Source of the DNA: Burkholderia sp. SRS-46
GTDB taxonomy: Bacteria; Pseudomonadota; Gammaproteobacteria; Burkholderiales; Burkholderiaceae
DNA length: 64,000 nt
NCBI RefSeq assembly: GCF_004343775.1
Contig: NZ_PTXL01000002.1
Span: 558,001-622,000, forward strand
Direction: 5' to 3'
Made by a program: the position numbers and the translations under genes. Below the pieces are notes generated by a model, which was not told where the DNA came from, did no database searches, and saw nothing but the letters and a program-made list of their open reading frames with translations. Shown here piece by piece: positions 27,151 through 37,912 of the stretch (position 1 is its first letter; every line of letters begins with the position of its first letter).

Positions 27151-28461
27151 TCAGTGTTGCTGCGATTTACGATAGGCCATTACGCCAGCTACCGTATGGA
27201 AACTGCCGAAAACCACGATTCTATCATTCTCCGATGCTCTTTTTAGTGCATCGCGAAACGCATCGGCCGGCGACGTGTAGCGCGTGACGCTCGAATCCGC
27301 GCTGTCCTCCACCCCCGCCTTGCGCAGCGCGGCTTCCAGCTGTTCGGCGCTCGCCGCGCGCGGCAACGGCAGGTCGGTCACGCACCAGTGGTCGATCTCG
27401 CCCTTCAGGTGGTGCAGCACGCCGTCGATGTCCTTGTCGTGCATCGCGCCGAACACCGCATACGTGTACGGGAAGAAGCCCATGTTGCCGAGATTCTGCG
27501 CGAGCACGGCCGCCGCGTGCGGGTTGTGCGCGACGTCGAGCACGATCGCCGGCTTGCCCGGCAGCACCTGGAAGCGCCCCGGCAGCTCGACGTTCGCGAG
27601 CCCGAGCCGGATGTCCTGCGCGGACACCGGCAGCACCGCGCGCAGCGATTCGAGCGCGGCGAGCGCGGCCGACGCATTGATCAGCTGGTTCGCGCCGCGC
27701 AGCGCCGGGTACGCGAGCGCCGGGTAGCGCTTGTCGCGGCCACGGTAGCTCCACTGCTGGCGCTCCGCGCCCGGCTGCGCCTCGCAGCGGAAATCGCGGC
27801 CGACGAGCCACAAGTCCGCGCCGATCGCTTGCGCGTGGTCGACGAGCGTTTGCGGCGCGGCCGGATCGCCGCAGATCGCCGGCTTGCCCGGGCGGAAGAT
27901 CCCCGCCTTCTCGAACGCGATCTGCTCGCGCGTGTCGCCGAGATATTCGGTGTGATCGATGTCGATGCTGGTGACGATCGCGCAGTCTGTGTCGATGATG
28001 TTGACCGCGTCGAGCCGGCCGCCGAGGCCGACTTCGAGGATCACCGCATCGAGCCCGCGCGATGCGAACAGGTGCAGGATCGCGAGCGTCGTGAATTCGA
28101 AGTACGTGAGCGACACCGGCTCGGGCAACGACGTGCGCGCCGCCTCGACCGCCTCGAAATGCGGCAGCAGTTCGTCGTCGGCGACCATCTCGCCGTTCAC
28201 CCTCGCCCGCTCGTTGAATGCGAGCAGGTGCGGCGACGTGTGGCAGCCGACCTTGTAGCCGGCGCGCACGAGGATCGTCTCGAGGAAGGCGCAGGTCGAG
28301 CCCTTGCCGTTGGTGCCGCCGACGGTGATCACCGGGCAGGCGAATTCGAGCCCGAGGGCCGCCTTGACCTTACCGATGCGGGCAAGGCCCATGTCGATGC
28401 CGACCGGGTGCGCGCGTTCGAGATGCGAAAGCCACGCGTCGAGAGTGGGAAAAGTGCTCAT
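27151..28461 (-). CDS. folC: Bifunctional folylpolyglutamate synthase / dihydrofolate synthase
   Basis: Mur-ligase-family enzyme of 436 residues that joins glutamate to dihydropteroate and extends the tail. ATP loop ITVGGTNGKGSTCAFLE near residues 45-61. VILEVGLGGRLDAVNIID and SIDIDHTEYLGDTREQIAFEKAGIFRPG are FolC signatures, and VLDVAHNPHAAAVLA is a conserved block in the C-terminal domain. Part of the accD-folC-dedD-cvpA-purF order, with a possible terminator between accD and folC. Confidence 0.95.
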   Translation of the reverse strand: MSTFPTLDAWLSHLERAHPVGIDMGLARIGKVKAALGLEFACPVITVGGTNGKGSTCAFLETILVRAGYKVGCHTSPHLLAFNERARVNGEMVADDELLPHFEAVEAARTSLPEPVSLTYFEFTTLAILHLFASRGLDAVILEVGLGGRLDAVNIIDTDCAIVTSIDIDHTEYLGDTREQIAFEKAGIFRPGKPAICGDPAAPQTLVDHAQAIGADLWLVGRDFRCEAQPGAERQQWSYRGRDKRYPALAYPALRGANQLINASAALAALESLRAVLPVSAQDIRLGLANVELPGRFQVLPGKPAIVLDVAHNPHAAAVLAQNLGNMGFFPYTYAVFGAMHDKDIDGVLHHLKGEIDHWCVTDLPLPRAASAEQLEAALRKAGVEDSADSSVTRYTSPADAFRDALKRASENDRIVVFGSFHTVAGVMAYRKSQQH

Positions 28462-28496
28462 CGGGTCTGAACGTGATTCGGTACCGCCACTACGCC

Positions 28497-28540
28497 AAAA
28501 AACGAAGCGCGCCGCCCGGCGGATGAGCCAGGCGACGCGC
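28497..28540 (-). terminator. Possible terminator between accD and folC
   Basis: On the minus strand GCGCGTCGCC pairs with GGCGGCGCGC (one G-U) around about 11 nt, followed by TTCGTTTTTT. It would separate, at least partly, accD from folC. Confidence 0.6.
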
Positions 28541-28568
28541 GCGGTTCAAAGTCCTGCGCCGGTGCCGA

Positions 28569-29441
28569 TCAGGCCAGCGCGTCGGCCGGCTGCCGCTGCA
28601 GCAGCGCGAGCAGTTGCGCGATCTCGTCGCGCAGCTTGCGGCGGTCGACGATCATGTCGATCGCGCCCGTCTTCAGCAGGAATTCCGCGCGCTGGAAGCC
28701 TTCCGGCAGCTTCTCGCGCACCGTCTGCTCGATCACGCGCGGGCCGGCGAAGCCGATCAGCGCCTTCGGCTCGGCGATCACGACGTCGCCGAGGAACGCG
28801 AAGCTCGCCGACACGCCGCCCATCGTCGGGTCGGTCAGCACCGAGATGAACGGCAGTTTCGCTTCCGCGAGCTTGGTCAGCATCGCGGTGGTCTTCGCCA
28901 TCTGCATCAGCGACAGCAGGCTTTCCTGCATCCGCGCGCCGCCCGAGGCGGTGAAGCAGATGAACGGCACCTGCTGCTCGAGCGCGTTCTGCGCGCCGCG
29001 CGCGAAGCGCTCGCCGACGACCGAGCCCATCGAGCCGCCCATGAACGAGAACTCGAAGCACGCGGCAACGACCGGCAGCGTGTGAATCGCGCCGCCCATC
29101 ACGACCATTGCGTCGGTCTCGCCCGTCTCGTCGATCGCTTCCTTCAGACGATCCGGATACTTGCGGCTGTCCTTGAACTTCAGCGTGTCGACCGGCACGA
29201 TCTCCTGGCCGATCTCATAGCGGCCTTCCGGATCGAGCAGCCCGTCGAGGCGCTCGCGCGCACCGATCCGCATGTGGTGATCGCACTTCGGGCACACGTG
29301 CAGGTTCGCGTCCACGTCGTTGCGATACAGCACCGCCTCGCAGGACGGGCACTTGACCCACAGGCCTTCCGGAATGCCCTTGCGGCTTTTCGGATCGGTC
29401 TGCTTGATCTTCGGCGGCAGCAGTTTGTCGAGCCAGCTCAT
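28569..29441 (-). CDS. accD: Acetyl-CoA carboxylase carboxyltransferase subunit beta
   Basis: Half of the carboxyltransferase that makes malonyl-CoA for fatty-acid synthesis; partner AccA is encoded elsewhere. The 290-residue protein has the N-terminal zinc ribbon with Cys31, Cys34, Cys50 and Cys53. The crotonase-like core holds [22 protein letters not shown] and [20 protein letters not shown]. trpA ends upstream, 63 bp away. Confidence 0.96.
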   Translation of the reverse strand: MSWLDKLLPPKIKQTDPKSRKGIPEGLWVKCPSCEAVLYRNDVDANLHVCPKCDHHMRIGARERLDGLLDPEGRYEIGQEIVPVDTLKFKDSRKYPDRLKEAIDETGETDAMVVMGGAIHTLPVVAACFEFSFMGGSMGSVVGERFARGAQNALEQQVPFICFTASGGARMQESLLSLMQMAKTTAMLTKLAEAKLPFISVLTDPTMGGVSASFAFLGDVVIAEPKALIGFAGPRVIEQTVREKLPEGFQRAEFLLKTGAIDMIVDRRKLRDEIAQLLALLQRQPADALA

Positions 29442-29504
29442 CGTATGGTTTCCTGTTCCGTGGCAGGCCGGGCGACGTGCGCCCTGCCCGCTTTCGTGTG
29501 TTGT

Positions 29505-30320
29505 TTATGCGGCCGTCTTGCCCGCGCCGTCCAGCGCGGCGCGCAACTCGGCGATGAACGCCTTCAGTTCGGCGACGGCACCTTCCGGCGCGGCGCTCTC
29601 GAGGAGCTGCACCAGACGGCTGCCGATCACGACGGCGTCCGACACTTCGGCGACTGCGCTTGCCGTCTGGGCGTCGCGGATGCCGAAGCCGACACCCACC
29701 GGAACCGGCACTCGCGACTTGATGGCCGGGATTTTACCCGCAATGCTCGAAACATCCAGATTTCCGGCGCCGGTCACGCCTTTCAGCGACACGTAATACA
29801 CGTAGCCGCTCGCGATCTTGCCGACTTCCGCGATGCGTTCGTCGGTCGACGTCGGCGCGAGCAGGAAGATCGGATCGATCTGCGCGGCGCGCATCTTTTC
29901 GGCGAACACGGCCGCTTCTTCCGGCGGATAGTCGACGACGAGCACGCCGTCGACGCCGGCCGCCTGGGCTTCGGCCGCGAACGTGTCGACGCCCATCCGC
30001 TCGATCGGGTTCGCATAGCCCATCAGCACGACGGGCGTCTTCTGGTCGCGCTCGCGGAAACGCTTCACGTCGGCGAGCACGCGCTTCATCGTGACGCCGC
30101 GCGCGAGCGCGCGCTCGGACGAGCGCTGGATCACCGGGCCGTCGGCCATCGGATCGGAGAACGGCACGCCGAGCTCGATCACGTCCGCGCCGCCTTCGGC
30201 GAGCGCGTGCATGAAGTCGACGGTCTTCGCGGGGTCCGGATCGCCGGCGGTGATGAACGGGATCAGGCCCTTTCGGCCTTGTTCGGCGAGTGCGGCAAAG
30301 GTCTGCTGGATACGGGACAT
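29505..30320 (-). CDS. trpA: Tryptophan synthase alpha subunit
   Basis: Cleaves indole-3-glycerol phosphate; indole is tunnelled to TrpB. The 271-residue TIM barrel has the catalytic Glu in [19 protein letters not shown] and the Asp in [26 protein letters not shown] is the phosphate-binding strand. It is separated from trpB by a DNA methyltransferase gene, an unusual insertion into the usual trpBA pair. Confidence 0.96.
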   Translation of the reverse strand: MSRIQQTFAALAEQGRKGLIPFITAGDPDPAKTVDFMHALAEGGADVIELGVPFSDPMADGPVIQRSSERALARGVTMKRVLADVKRFRERDQKTPVVLMGYANPIERMGVDTFAAEAQAAGVDGVLVVDYPPEEAAVFAEKMRAAQIDPIFLLAPTSTDERIAEVGKIASGYVYYVSLKGVTGAGNLDVSSIAGKIPAIKSRVPVPVGVGFGIRDAQTASAVAEVSDAVVIGSRLVQLLESAAPEGAVAELKAFIAELRAALDGAGKTAA

Positions 30321-30361
30321 GGCAATTTTCCTCGATTCAGTCGGCGAAACGGCGGCGCGCC

Positions 30362-31213
30362 TCACGCGCACGCCGGCGCAGCGAGCGCGGCAACGCGCTC
30401 GTGCGCGATCGCGCAATAACTTTCGTTGATCTCGTAGCCGACGAAGTCGCGCCCCTGCCGTGCGCAGGCCACCGCGGTCGTGCCGCTGCCCATGAACGGG
30501 TCGAGCACGCGGCCGCCCGGCGGGCAGCTCGCGAGCACCATCCGCTCGATGATTTCCAGCGGCTTCTGGGTCGGATGATCGACGCGCTCCGCGTGCTGAC
30601 GATGCAGGCGCGAGACCGACCAGACGTCCTTCGGGTTGTAGCCCATCTCCAGCCACTTGCTGCCCTCGAACAGCTTGCGCGAGCGGGCCTTCTTCGTATC
30701 GGCGTCGTACGGGATGCGGACCGGATCGAGATCGAAGTAATACGCCTTGGATACCGCGAAAAAGCCGATGTTGTCGTGCACCGACGTGAAGCGGCGCGTC
30801 GTGCCGCCCATGCTCGGCACGCGCCGGTCCCAGATGATCTCGTTGACCATCGTGAGCTTCGTCTTCAGGAAACTGAAGATTTCCGGCGCGTACTGCCACG
30901 TGCAGAAGATGTACATCGACCCGCTCGGCTTGAGCTTCGGGATCGCGAGTTCGAGCCACCCGCGCGTCCACGCGAGAAACGCGTCGCCCGAGCGCTTGTC
31001 CGAGTCGTTGCCGTAGTCCTTGCCGAGCCCGTACGGCGGATCGGCGACGATCAGGTCGATCGACGCGTCCGGCAGGCGCGCGGCTTCGGTCAGAAAATCG
31101 CGGTTGTGCAATTCGATGCCGGCCGGCAGCGCACGCGCCGCGGCGACGGCGGCTTGCACCGCCTCCGCCTCGCTCGCGGCGCCGCCCGCCGGCTCTTCGA
31201 TCAGGTCACGCAT
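30362..31213 (-). CDS. Orphan DNA (N4/N6-amino) methyltransferase, beta-class order, inside the trp operon
   Basis: A 283-residue protein. The catalytic motif [11 protein letters not shown] begins at residue 58. The AdoMet motif [14 protein letters not shown] lies near the C terminus (about 245), so the motif order is permuted (beta class) with a target-recognition region between. [15 protein letters not shown] (as HPTQKP) is also characteristic. No restriction endonuclease is nearby, so it is probably a regulatory orphan methylase. I recall that in B. cenocepacia an orphan methylase between trpB and trpA is linked to GTWWAC methylation; this cannot be checked here. It starts nine bases after trpB. 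Confidence 0.88.
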   Translation of the reverse strand: MRDLIEEPAGGAASEAEAVQAAVAAARALPAGIELHNRDFLTEAARLPDASIDLIVADPPYGLGKDYGNDSDKRSGDAFLAWTRGWLELAIPKLKPSGSMYIFCTWQYAPEIFSFLKTKLTMVNEIIWDRRVPSMGGTTRRFTSVHDNIGFFAVSKAYYFDLDPVRIPYDADTKKARSRKLFEGSKWLEMGYNPKDVWSVSRLHRQHAERVDHPTQKPLEIIERMVLASCPPGGRVLDPFMGSGTTAVACARQGRDFVGYEINESYCAIAHERVAALAAPACA

Positions 31214-31222
31214 CAGTCGGGG

Positions 31223-32416
31223 TCAGAGTGTAATGCCCGATCGCTCGGCGACCGTATGCATGTCCTTGTCGCCACGGCCCGACAGGTTGACGAGCAGGAT
31301 CTTGTCCTTCGGCAGCGTCGGCGCGAGCTTCACGCCGTACGCGATCGCGTGGCTCGATTCGAGCGCCGGGATGATCCCTTCGATCCGGCAGCAGTCGTGG
31401 AACGCCTTCAGCGCTTCCTCGTCGGTGATGCCGACGTACTGCGCGCGGCCGCTGTCCTTCAGCCAGGCATGCTCGGGGCCGACGCCCGGATAGTCGAGGC
31501 CCGCCGACACCGAATGCGTCTCGATGATCTGGCCGTCGTCGTCCTGCAGCAGGTACGTGCGGTTGCCGTGCAGCACGCCGGGGCTGCCGGCGATCAGCGA
31601 GGCCGCGTGATGGCCCGTGTCCAGGCCGTCGCCCGCCGCCTCGACGCCGATCAGCTGCACCGACGTGTCGTCGATGTACGGATAGAAGATGCCCATCGCG
31701 TTCGAGCCGCCGCCGACGCAGGCGATCACGGCGTCCGGCTGCCGGCCCGCGAGTTCCGGCATCTGCACCTTGCACTCGTCGCCGATCACGCGCTGGAAGT
31801 CGCGCACCATCATCGGATACGGGTGCGGGCCCGCCACCGTGCCGATGATGTAGAACGTGTTCTCGATGTTCGTGACCCAGTCGCGCATCGCTTCGTTGAG
31901 CGCGTCCTTCAGCGTGCGCGAGCCCGATTCGACCGGCACGACCGTCGCGCCGAGCAGCTTCATCCGGTACACGTTCGCAGCCTGGCGGCGCACGTCTTCC
32001 GAGCCCATGTAGACGACGCACTCCATGCCGAAGCGCGCGCAGATCGTCGCGGTCGCGACGCCGTGCTGCCCGGCGCCCGTCTCGGCGATCACGCGCTTCT
32101 TGCCCATCCGCTTCGCGAGCAGCGCCTGGCCGATCACGTTGTTGATCTTGTGCGCGCCGGTGTGGTTCAGGTCTTCGCGCTTCAGGTAGATCTGCGCGCC
32201 GCCGAGCGTGTCGCTCCAGCGCTGCGCGTGGTAGATCGGCGACGGACGGCCGACGAAATGCTTCAGCTCGCGCTCGAATTCGGCGACGAAGTCGGGATCG
32301 TTCTGGAATTTCGCATACGCCGCGCGCAGTTCGTCCAGCGCGTGGATCAGCGTCTCGGCGACGAACGTGCCGCCATACGGGCCGAAATGGCCGCGATCAT
32401 CAGGAAGGTTGTACAT
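31223..32416 (-). CDS. trpB: Tryptophan synthase beta subunit
   Basis: PLP enzyme joining indole and serine. The 397-residue protein has PLP Lys90 in HTGAHKINN, with the phosphate loop [12 protein letters not shown] near 235. [13 protein letters not shown] is also standard. Upstream trpF ends 55 bp away; downstream the methyltransferase gene begins after nine bases, so the three are probably co-transcribed. Confidence 0.97.
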   Translation of the reverse strand: MYNLPDDRGHFGPYGGTFVAETLIHALDELRAAYAKFQNDPDFVAEFERELKHFVGRPSPIYHAQRWSDTLGGAQIYLKREDLNHTGAHKINNVIGQALLAKRMGKKRVIAETGAGQHGVATATICARFGMECVVYMGSEDVRRQAANVYRMKLLGATVVPVESGSRTLKDALNEAMRDWVTNIENTFYIIGTVAGPHPYPMMVRDFQRVIGDECKVQMPELAGRQPDAVIACVGGGSNAMGIFYPYIDDTSVQLIGVEAAGDGLDTGHHAASLIAGSPGVLHGNRTYLLQDDDGQIIETHSVSAGLDYPGVGPEHAWLKDSGRAQYVGITDEEALKAFHDCCRIEGIIPALESSHAIAYGVKLAPTLPKDKILLVNLSGRGDKDMHTVAERSGITL

Positions 32417-32471
32417 GGTGTCACTCTCGATCGGTCGGTGCGTGCCCTGCTTGGCGCCGCACCGGCTTGCA

Positions 32472-33176
32472 TCACTTGGCGTCCGCTTCGCGCACCGCGC
32501 GCACGAACGCCGCCATCCGGGCGTGATCCTTCACGCCCTTGGCGCCCTCCACTTCGATGCCACTGGAGACATCGACAGCGAACGGACGCCGCTGACGGAT
32601 CGCATCACCGACGTTTTGCGCGTTCAAGCCACCACTCAAAACGGCCCGACGCGCGAGCTCTGCGGGAATAAGTGACCAATCGAAGACCTTGCCGCTGCCG
32701 CCGTAGTCCGGCACGAGGGTGTCGAACAGGAGGCCGCGCGCTTTCGAATAATGAAGATCCGATTCTACCAAATCGGCCGATTGCGTCGAGGGGCCGACGC
32801 GCACCGCGCGCAGCCACGGCAGCCGCGCCGCGCGGCCCAGCGCGTCGCATTGCTCGGGCGTTTCGTCGCCGTGGAACTGCAGCAGCGTGAGCGGCACGTC
32901 GCGCACCACCGCCTCGATCTCGTCGGCGCTCGCGTTCACGAACAGGCCGACGACCGACACGAACGGCGGCGCGAGGCGCGCCAGCTCGGCCGCCTGCGCG
33001 ATCGTCACCGCGCGCGGGCTCTTCGGGTAGAACACGAGGCCGATCGCGTCGGCGCCGAGCGCCGCCGCATGCAGCACGTCCTCGGGGCGCGACAGGCCGC
33101 ACAGCTTGATGCGCGTGCGCGGCGGCAGGCCAGCCGGCGCGGCGGCGGGATCGGGAGAAAGCGCGTGGTCGGTCAT
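32472..33176 (-). CDS. trpF: Phosphoribosylanthranilate isomerase
   Basis: TIM-barrel isomerase of tryptophan synthesis, 234 residues. The catalytic Cys is in [13 protein letters not shown] near residue 26, the general acid Asp in [19 protein letters not shown], and the phosphate loop in [10 protein letters not shown]. Its ATG overlaps the truA stop (ATGA at 33173-33176), so the genes are translationally coupled. Members of this family usually start nearer the KLCG motif; the first 20 residues are a Pro/Ala-rich extension. Confidence 0.95.
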   Translation of the reverse strand: MTDHALSPDPAAAPAGLPPRTRIKLCGLSRPEDVLHAAALGADAIGLVFYPKSPRAVTIAQAAELARLAPPFVSVVGLFVNASADEIEAVVRDVPLTLLQFHGDETPEQCDALGRAARLPWLRAVRVGPSTQSADLVESDLHYSKARGLLFDTLVPDYGGSGKVFDWSLIPAELARRAVLSGGLNAQNVGDAIRQRRPFAVDVSSGIEVEGAKGVKDHARMAAFVRAVREADAK

Positions 33177-33985
33177 GTTTGTGGATCCAGATCAGCCCAG
33201 ACACCGCTCCACGGCACGCTGCCGAGCTGCGCGGGCGGGACGGCGAATTCCGCAGGATAGCCGACATGGGCCAAATACAGCCCGTCGGCCATGAAGGTCG
33301 GCGCCGCGCGGCCGCGGTCGCGCCCGGCGAGCACCTCCGCGAGCCACTCGGCCGGATAGCGGCCGCGCCCGACCGCGACGAGGCAGCCCATCAGGTTGCG
33401 CACCATGTGGTGCAGGAACGCATTGGCCCGGAACCGGAAATGGAGGAAGTGGCCGACGCGCCGGATGTCGATGTCGTACAGGTGCTTGACCGGCGTCTTC
33501 GACTGGCATTCCGACGAGCGGAACGCCGAGAAATCGTGCTCGCCGATCAGGTGCGCGGCCGCGACGCGCATCGCGTCGTCGTCGAGCGGCGTGTGGATCC
33601 AGCCGGCACGGCTGTCGAGCATCGGCGAACGGACCGGATGCACGTACAGCGTATAGTAATAGGTGCGCTCGAACGCCGAGAAGCGCGCGTGGAACGCATC
33701 CGGCATCGGCTTCGCCCATTGCACCCCGACCGTCTGCGGCAGGAATGCGTTGGTGCCGCGCACCCATGAGAAATCCGCGCGGTCCAGTTCGGTATCGAAA
33801 TGCACGACCTGCCCGAGGCCGTGCACGCCGGTGTCCGTACGCCCTGCCACCGTCGTATGCAGCGGCGCCTGCGCGAACTCCGCCAGCGCGCGCTCGAGCA
33901 CGTCCTGCACGGTCTTGCCGTGCGGCTGCGACTGCCAGCCGCAAAACGCCGCGCCGTCGTACTGGATGCCCAGCGCGATCCGCAT
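33173..33985 (-). CDS. truA: tRNA pseudouridine(38-40) synthase
   Basis: Isomerises uridines 38-40 of the tRNA anticodon arm. The 270-residue protein has the catalytic Asp51 in [32 protein letters not shown] is the second conserved block. Start at 33985: its ATG overlaps the stop of the FimV-like gene (TGATG), and the frame further upstream has no homology. It sits in the fimV-truA-trpF order seen in many proteobacteria. Confidence 0.95.
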   Translation of the reverse strand: MRIALGIQYDGAAFCGWQSQPHGKTVQDVLERALAEFAQAPLHTTVAGRTDTGVHGLGQVVHFDTELDRADFSWVRGTNAFLPQTVGVQWAKPMPDAFHARFSAFERTYYYTLYVHPVRSPMLDSRAGWIHTPLDDDAMRVAAAHLIGEHDFSAFRSSECQSKTPVKHLYDIDIRRVGHFLHFRFRANAFLHHMVRNLMGCLVAVGRGRYPAEWLAEVLAGRDRGRAAPTFMADGLYLAHVGYPAEFAVPPAQLGSVPWSGVWADLDPQT

Positions 33986-35976
33986 CACGCCTCGGCCGCC
34001 AGTTTCGCGAGCAGCGCGCGCGCATCGTCGCGCGTCGCGGCGTCGTTCGCGTCGATCACTTCCTGCAGCAGCGTCCGCGCGCCGGACACGTCGCCCAGTT
34101 CGACGTATTCGCTCGCGAGATCGAGCTTGTTGCGCGCGATGCGCGCCAGTTCGTCGAGCGTGAGCGCCGGCAGTGCCGCGCCGGGCGCGGACGGCAGGTC
34201 GAGATCGAAATCCAGCTTCAGCGCGCCGAATTGCGCGCCGCCGAGCGGCGCCAGCGCCGGCGCGGCGCGCGGCGGCGTGTCGGCCGGGGCCGGATGGCTC
34301 GCGTCCTCGTCCCATGCCAGGTCGTCTTCCTGATCGGCCGAATGGTCCGGGGTCAGATGCGTTTCGACAATGGGCAGGCGCGCGGAGAATTGACCGTTAG
34401 TTGCATCTTGGTTATCGGCAAACGTCGCTGCCGGCGTCGCCGTGTCATGCGCCGACGGCGTCGATTCGTCGGCCATGCGCGGCGGCAGCGGCATGTCGAG
34501 GCTGCCGAGCGCGGTGATCGCGCTCTGCATGATCGTGTGCTGCGTATCCGTTGCCGACGGCGTGGCCGGTGCGGCGTCGAGCGGTTCGTCGTGGGTCGTG
34601 TCCGCAGCGGCAGCCGCCGCCGGCACTTCGTGTGCATGCGCGTCAGGCTCCGCCTGCACGGGCTCGACGGCGACCGGCGCAACCGGCTCGTCGTGATGCA
34701 CGTGCGTCTCGACTGCCTCTGCCGCCGCCGCAGTCGCCGCCGCCAGATGCACGTCGGCTGCCGCATCGCGCGACACCGGCGTCTCGGGCTGGATCGGCAG
34801 TTCCTGCACGGGGGAAGGCGCCAGGTCGTCATTGCCGGCCGCGCCTACCGCGGCTCCCGCGGCTGCGACAGCCTCGTCGCGACGCGCCTTGCGGCGCTTG
34901 CGCCACAAGAAACCGGCCACCAGCACCACCGCCGCGCCCACGGATGCCACCCGCCAGTCGATCTGCGCGGTCGCACCCGCCGGCGCCGGCGTCACGACCG
35001 GACGCGCGGGTGCGGTCTGCGGCTGCGCCGCGCTCGACGCGACGCCGCTTGCCGCGGTCGCATCGACATTCGACGTCGTGGCGGATGCGCCTGCGTCGTT
35101 CGCGGCCGGACGCGGCGCGGCCGGCGCCGGCGCGTTGCCCGCGCCAGCCGTCGCGCCCGGCTTGCCGATGCCGTGCTTCTGCAGTTCCATCAGCACGCGA
35201 TTCTTCAGCGCGAGCAACTGCTGCAGGCTGGACGGACGCGCTTGCGACGCGCCGGTGGCCGGTGCCGCATTCGGAGCGGCATTCGGGACGGCCGTCATGC
35301 CGCCCTGCGCGGACGGCATCGCCGCCTCGCTCGCGGACGACGGCGCGGACTGAATCGCGCCGCTCCACACGTGCGGGCCGCCGCTCTCGCCGGCCGCCGG
35401 CTGAACGGCCGGCGCGGAGGCGCCGTGCGCAGCGGACGCGCCGTTCACGGCAGACGCGCCCGCCGCCTGCGCCGCATGCGCGTCACCAGGCTGCGCCGCG
35501 TGGGCAACGGACACGGCGGACGTCGCCTGCGCCGGCGACGCCGGATGCACGGCCGAACCGGCGTGCGCGGCCGATGCCGTGGCAGCCGACGCGGCCACTG
35601 CCCCGGAAGCCGCCGCCGCGCCGGATGCGACCACCGCGCCCGTCGCGTCGAGCGCCGGCACCGTCAGCGTCGCGCCAAGCTTCAGCCGGCTCGGGTCGCG
35701 TTTCATGAATGCCTGCGGATTCGCATCGAACAGCGCGCGGCCCGCGCGCGCCAGCACACCCGGATCGCTCGACTGCGTGGCCGCCTTGGCGAGGTCGTTG
35801 AGGGACTGGCCCGGCTGGACCGTCACGGTGAGCGGCGCCGCTGCGCCGGTTTCGGCCGTCGCGGCATCGCCTGCCGCCCAGGCCGAAGCGGCCGCGCCGA
35901 GTGCGAGGACCGCCAGCGCGCCGCACACGGCGCGCGACAGGCGAGATTGACGCGGAAACATGGAAATTCGGGACAT
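33985..35976 (-). CDS. fimV: FimV-like LysM-domain inner membrane protein
   Basis: A 663-residue protein: signal (about 1-34, ending in SAWAA), a LysM-like region with [20 protein letters not shown] (about 48-70), a long Ala/Pro/Ser linker (about 110-230), a coiled stretch [19 protein letters not shown], one membrane helix (about 365-385, [21 protein letters not shown]), an acidic cytoplasmic region, and the C-terminal FimV motif [23 protein letters not shown]. Family members act in type IV pilus and polar assembly. The N-terminal half is unusually repetitive in Ala. Start chosen at 35976; 35961 is an alternative. Confidence 0.85.
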   Translation of the reverse strand: MSRISMFPRQSRLSRAVCGALAVLALGAAASAWAAGDAATAETGAAAPLTVTVQPGQSLNDLAKAATQSSDPGVLARAGRALFDANPQAFMKRDPSRLKLGATLTVPALDATGAVVASGAAAASGAVAASAATASAAHAGSAVHPASPAQATSAVSVAHAAQPGDAHAAQAAGASAVNGASAAHGASAPAVQPAAGESGGPHVWSGAIQSAPSSASEAAMPSAQGGMTAVPNAAPNAAPATGASQARPSSLQQLLALKNRVLMELQKHGIGKPGATAGAGNAPAPAAPRPAANDAGASATTSNVDATAASGVASSAAQPQTAPARPVVTPAPAGATAQIDWRVASVGAAVVLVAGFLWRKRRKARRDEAVAAAGAAVGAAGNDDLAPSPVQELPIQPETPVSRDAAADVHLAAATAAAAEAVETHVHHDEPVAPVAVEPVQAEPDAHAHEVPAAAAAADTTHDEPLDAAPATPSATDTQHTIMQSAITALGSLDMPLPPRMADESTPSAHDTATPAATFADNQDATNGQFSARLPIVETHLTPDHSADQEDDLAWDEDASHPAPADTPPRAAPALAPLGGAQFGALKLDFDLDLPSAPGAALPALTLDELARIARNKLDLASEYVELGDVSGARTLLQEVIDANDAATRDDARALLAKLAAEA

Positions 35977-36420
35977 CGTGGGCTCTATCGCCGCGCTGGC
36001 GCGCGGCTCGGATTCGCGTTTGAAAGCGTCAAAAAAATTGCCGCAGAAATGCAAAAGCGCCGCGCTGAACGCGACGCTTTCGGCTTGTCTGCGCGTCGTA
36101 AGCGCGTAGTTTACTTCACGACATCGGGTTCCGGCCGAATTCGTCCCCGGATGCGACCGATCGGGGCCGCGCGCGCGTGACGAAAACAACGACGCCACGC
36201 CTGCCGGCAAGGCCGCCGACCGTTGCCCCGCGCCGCGCCGTTCGCAAACCAGCGTGGATCAATCGCGACAATTCCCTACGTTAGCGCCCTACCTGGAATG
36301 AATCGCGCGCCTTGTACCCGGCAGCGCATCATCTCCTCGTGCCAAAGGAAACGATGCAAGAAAGCCCCGGCCGCGCAAGCGGTTCGGGGCTTTCGCGTTT
36401 TGGCGCGGCGCCGGCCAACA
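35977..36420. other. Intergenic region between fimV-like gene and the asd terminator
   Basis: AT-rich patches at 36020-36060 and 36100-36130 probably hold the fimV-truA-trp promoter. At 36361-36393 a perfect AAAGCCCCG/CGGGGCTTT hairpin with a 15-nt loop is a possible second, bidirectional terminator, although its T tail is interrupted. No gene supported. Confidence 0.45.
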
Positions 36421-36462
36421 AAAAAACACGCCTGCCGCCCCGCGAAGGGCAGGCAGGCGCGT
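36421..36462 (-). terminator. Terminator of asd
   Basis: On the minus strand CGCCTGCC and GGCAGGCG arms enclose about 17 nt and are followed by TGTTTTTTT. It lies 32 bp after the asd stop and ends the leuC-leuD-leuB-asd unit. Confidence 0.82.
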
Positions 36463-36493
36463 CGCTTCGCGCACCGGCGGCGCGCGGTCTGGC

Positions 36494-37615
36494 TTACTTG
36501 TCGAGCAGGATGCGCAGCATGCGGCGCAGCGGCTCGGCCGCGCCCCACAGCAGCTGGTCGCCGACCGTGAACGCCGACAGGTATTCGCCACCCATCGCGA
36601 GCTTGCGCAGGCGGCCGACCGGCACCGTCAGCGTGCCCGTGATCTTCGCCGGCGACAGGTCGCGCATCGACGCTTCGCGCTCGTTCGGCACGACCTTCAC
36701 CCAGTCGTTCGCCGACGCGAGGATGCCGTTGATCTCGTCGAGCGGCACGTCCTTCTTCAGCTTGATCGTCAGCGCCTGCGAGTGGCAGCGCATCGCGCCG
36801 ATCCGCACGCACAGGCCGTCGACCGGGATCGAGCCCGGCTCGCCCATGGCCGGCTTGCCGAGGATCTTGTTGGTTTCCGCGCCGCCCTTCCACTCTTCCT
36901 TCGACATGCCGTTGCCGAGATCCTTGTCGATCCACGGGATCAGCGAGCCCGCGAGCGGCACGCCGAAGTGGCTGGTCGGCATCGCGTCGCTGTTCATCGT
37001 GGCCAGCACGCGGCGGTCGATGTCGAGGATCGCCGACGCCGGATCGGCGAGCTGTTCCTGCACCGCGCCGTTCAGCGCGCCCATCTGCGACAGCAGCTCG
37101 CGCATGTTCTGCGCGCCCGCGCCCGATGCGGCCTGGTAGGTCATCGCCGTCATCCAGTCGACCAGGTTCTCGCGGAACAGGCCGCCGAGCGCCATCAGCA
37201 TCAGGCTGACCGTGCAGTTGCCGCCGACGAAGTTCTTCGTGCCCTTGACCAGCGCGTCCTTGATCACGTCGAGGTTGACCGGATCGAGGATGATGACCGC
37301 GTCATCCTTCATCCGCAGCGACGATGCCGCATCGATCCAGTAGCCGTTCCAGCCGGCCGCGCGCAGCCGCGGGAACACGTCGTTCGTGTAGTCGCCGCCC
37401 TGGCACGTGATGATCACGTCGCACTTCTTCAGCTCGTCGACGTTGGTCGCGTCCTTGAGCGTAGTCTCGTTTTTCGCGAACGACGGCGCCTTGCCGCCCG
37501 TGTTGCTGGTGCTGAAAAACACCGGTTCGATCAGGTCGAAATCGCCCTCTTCCTGCATGCGTTGCATCAGGACGCTGCCAACCATGCCGCGCCAACCTAC
37601 GAGACCTACGTTCAT
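36494..37615 (-). CDS. asd: Aspartate-semialdehyde dehydrogenase
   Basis: Makes aspartate semialdehyde from aspartyl phosphate, feeding lysine/diaminopimelate, threonine and methionine. The 373-residue protein has the NADP loop [18 protein letters not shown] at residues 3-20. The catalytic Cys134 lies in [10 protein letters not shown] and a conserved His in [14 protein letters not shown]. This is the Gram-negative type with the longer insert. AAGGG lies ten bases before the ATG. Confidence 0.96.
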   Translation of the reverse strand: MNVGLVGWRGMVGSVLMQRMQEEGDFDLIEPVFFSTSNTGGKAPSFAKNETTLKDATNVDELKKCDVIITCQGGDYTNDVFPRLRAAGWNGYWIDAASSLRMKDDAVIILDPVNLDVIKDALVKGTKNFVGGNCTVSLMLMALGGLFRENLVDWMTAMTYQAASGAGAQNMRELLSQMGALNGAVQEQLADPASAILDIDRRVLATMNSDAMPTSHFGVPLAGSLIPWIDKDLGNGMSKEEWKGGAETNKILGKPAMGEPGSIPVDGLCVRIGAMRCHSQALTIKLKKDVPLDEINGILASANDWVKVVPNEREASMRDLSPAKITGTLTVPVGRLRKLAMGGEYLSAFTVGDQLLWGAAEPLRRMLRILLDK

Positions 37616-37912
37616 GACTAACCCTTTGAATGGAGCTTCCCCGCCATTTCCGTCCCCGGCGTGACCGCGCGGGGAAACAGGCGGGCACCGACGGACGATC
37701 AGCGTTTAATGATCGTTTTCGTGGTAATGGTTTTCGTGATGACGATGGCGCGCGCACCCGCACGGGCAGTGTTGCCGTGGAGTTTCAAGACCGGGGAGAT
37801 CAGGGAAATCAGCGCCATCGTTCGAGTCTACACAAACCTGTTCGGCCGCACAACGGCCAACCCGGCGCGAACCGGCCGTTTCCCGGCCGCGTTCGCACCC
37901 TTTACGTCGTTC
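37616..37912. other. Intergenic region between leuB and asd
   Basis: 297 bp without a supported gene. It holds a TAATGATCG-rich stretch (37705-37735) that may include an asd promoter, and GGCCG-type inverted repeats near 37845-37890 that could end leuB transcripts but have no T run. Confidence 0.4.

Noticed and set aside
36361..36393. Second strong terminator after asd
   Set aside because: The hairpin is perfect but neither side has an uninterrupted T run; noted only within the intergenic entry.
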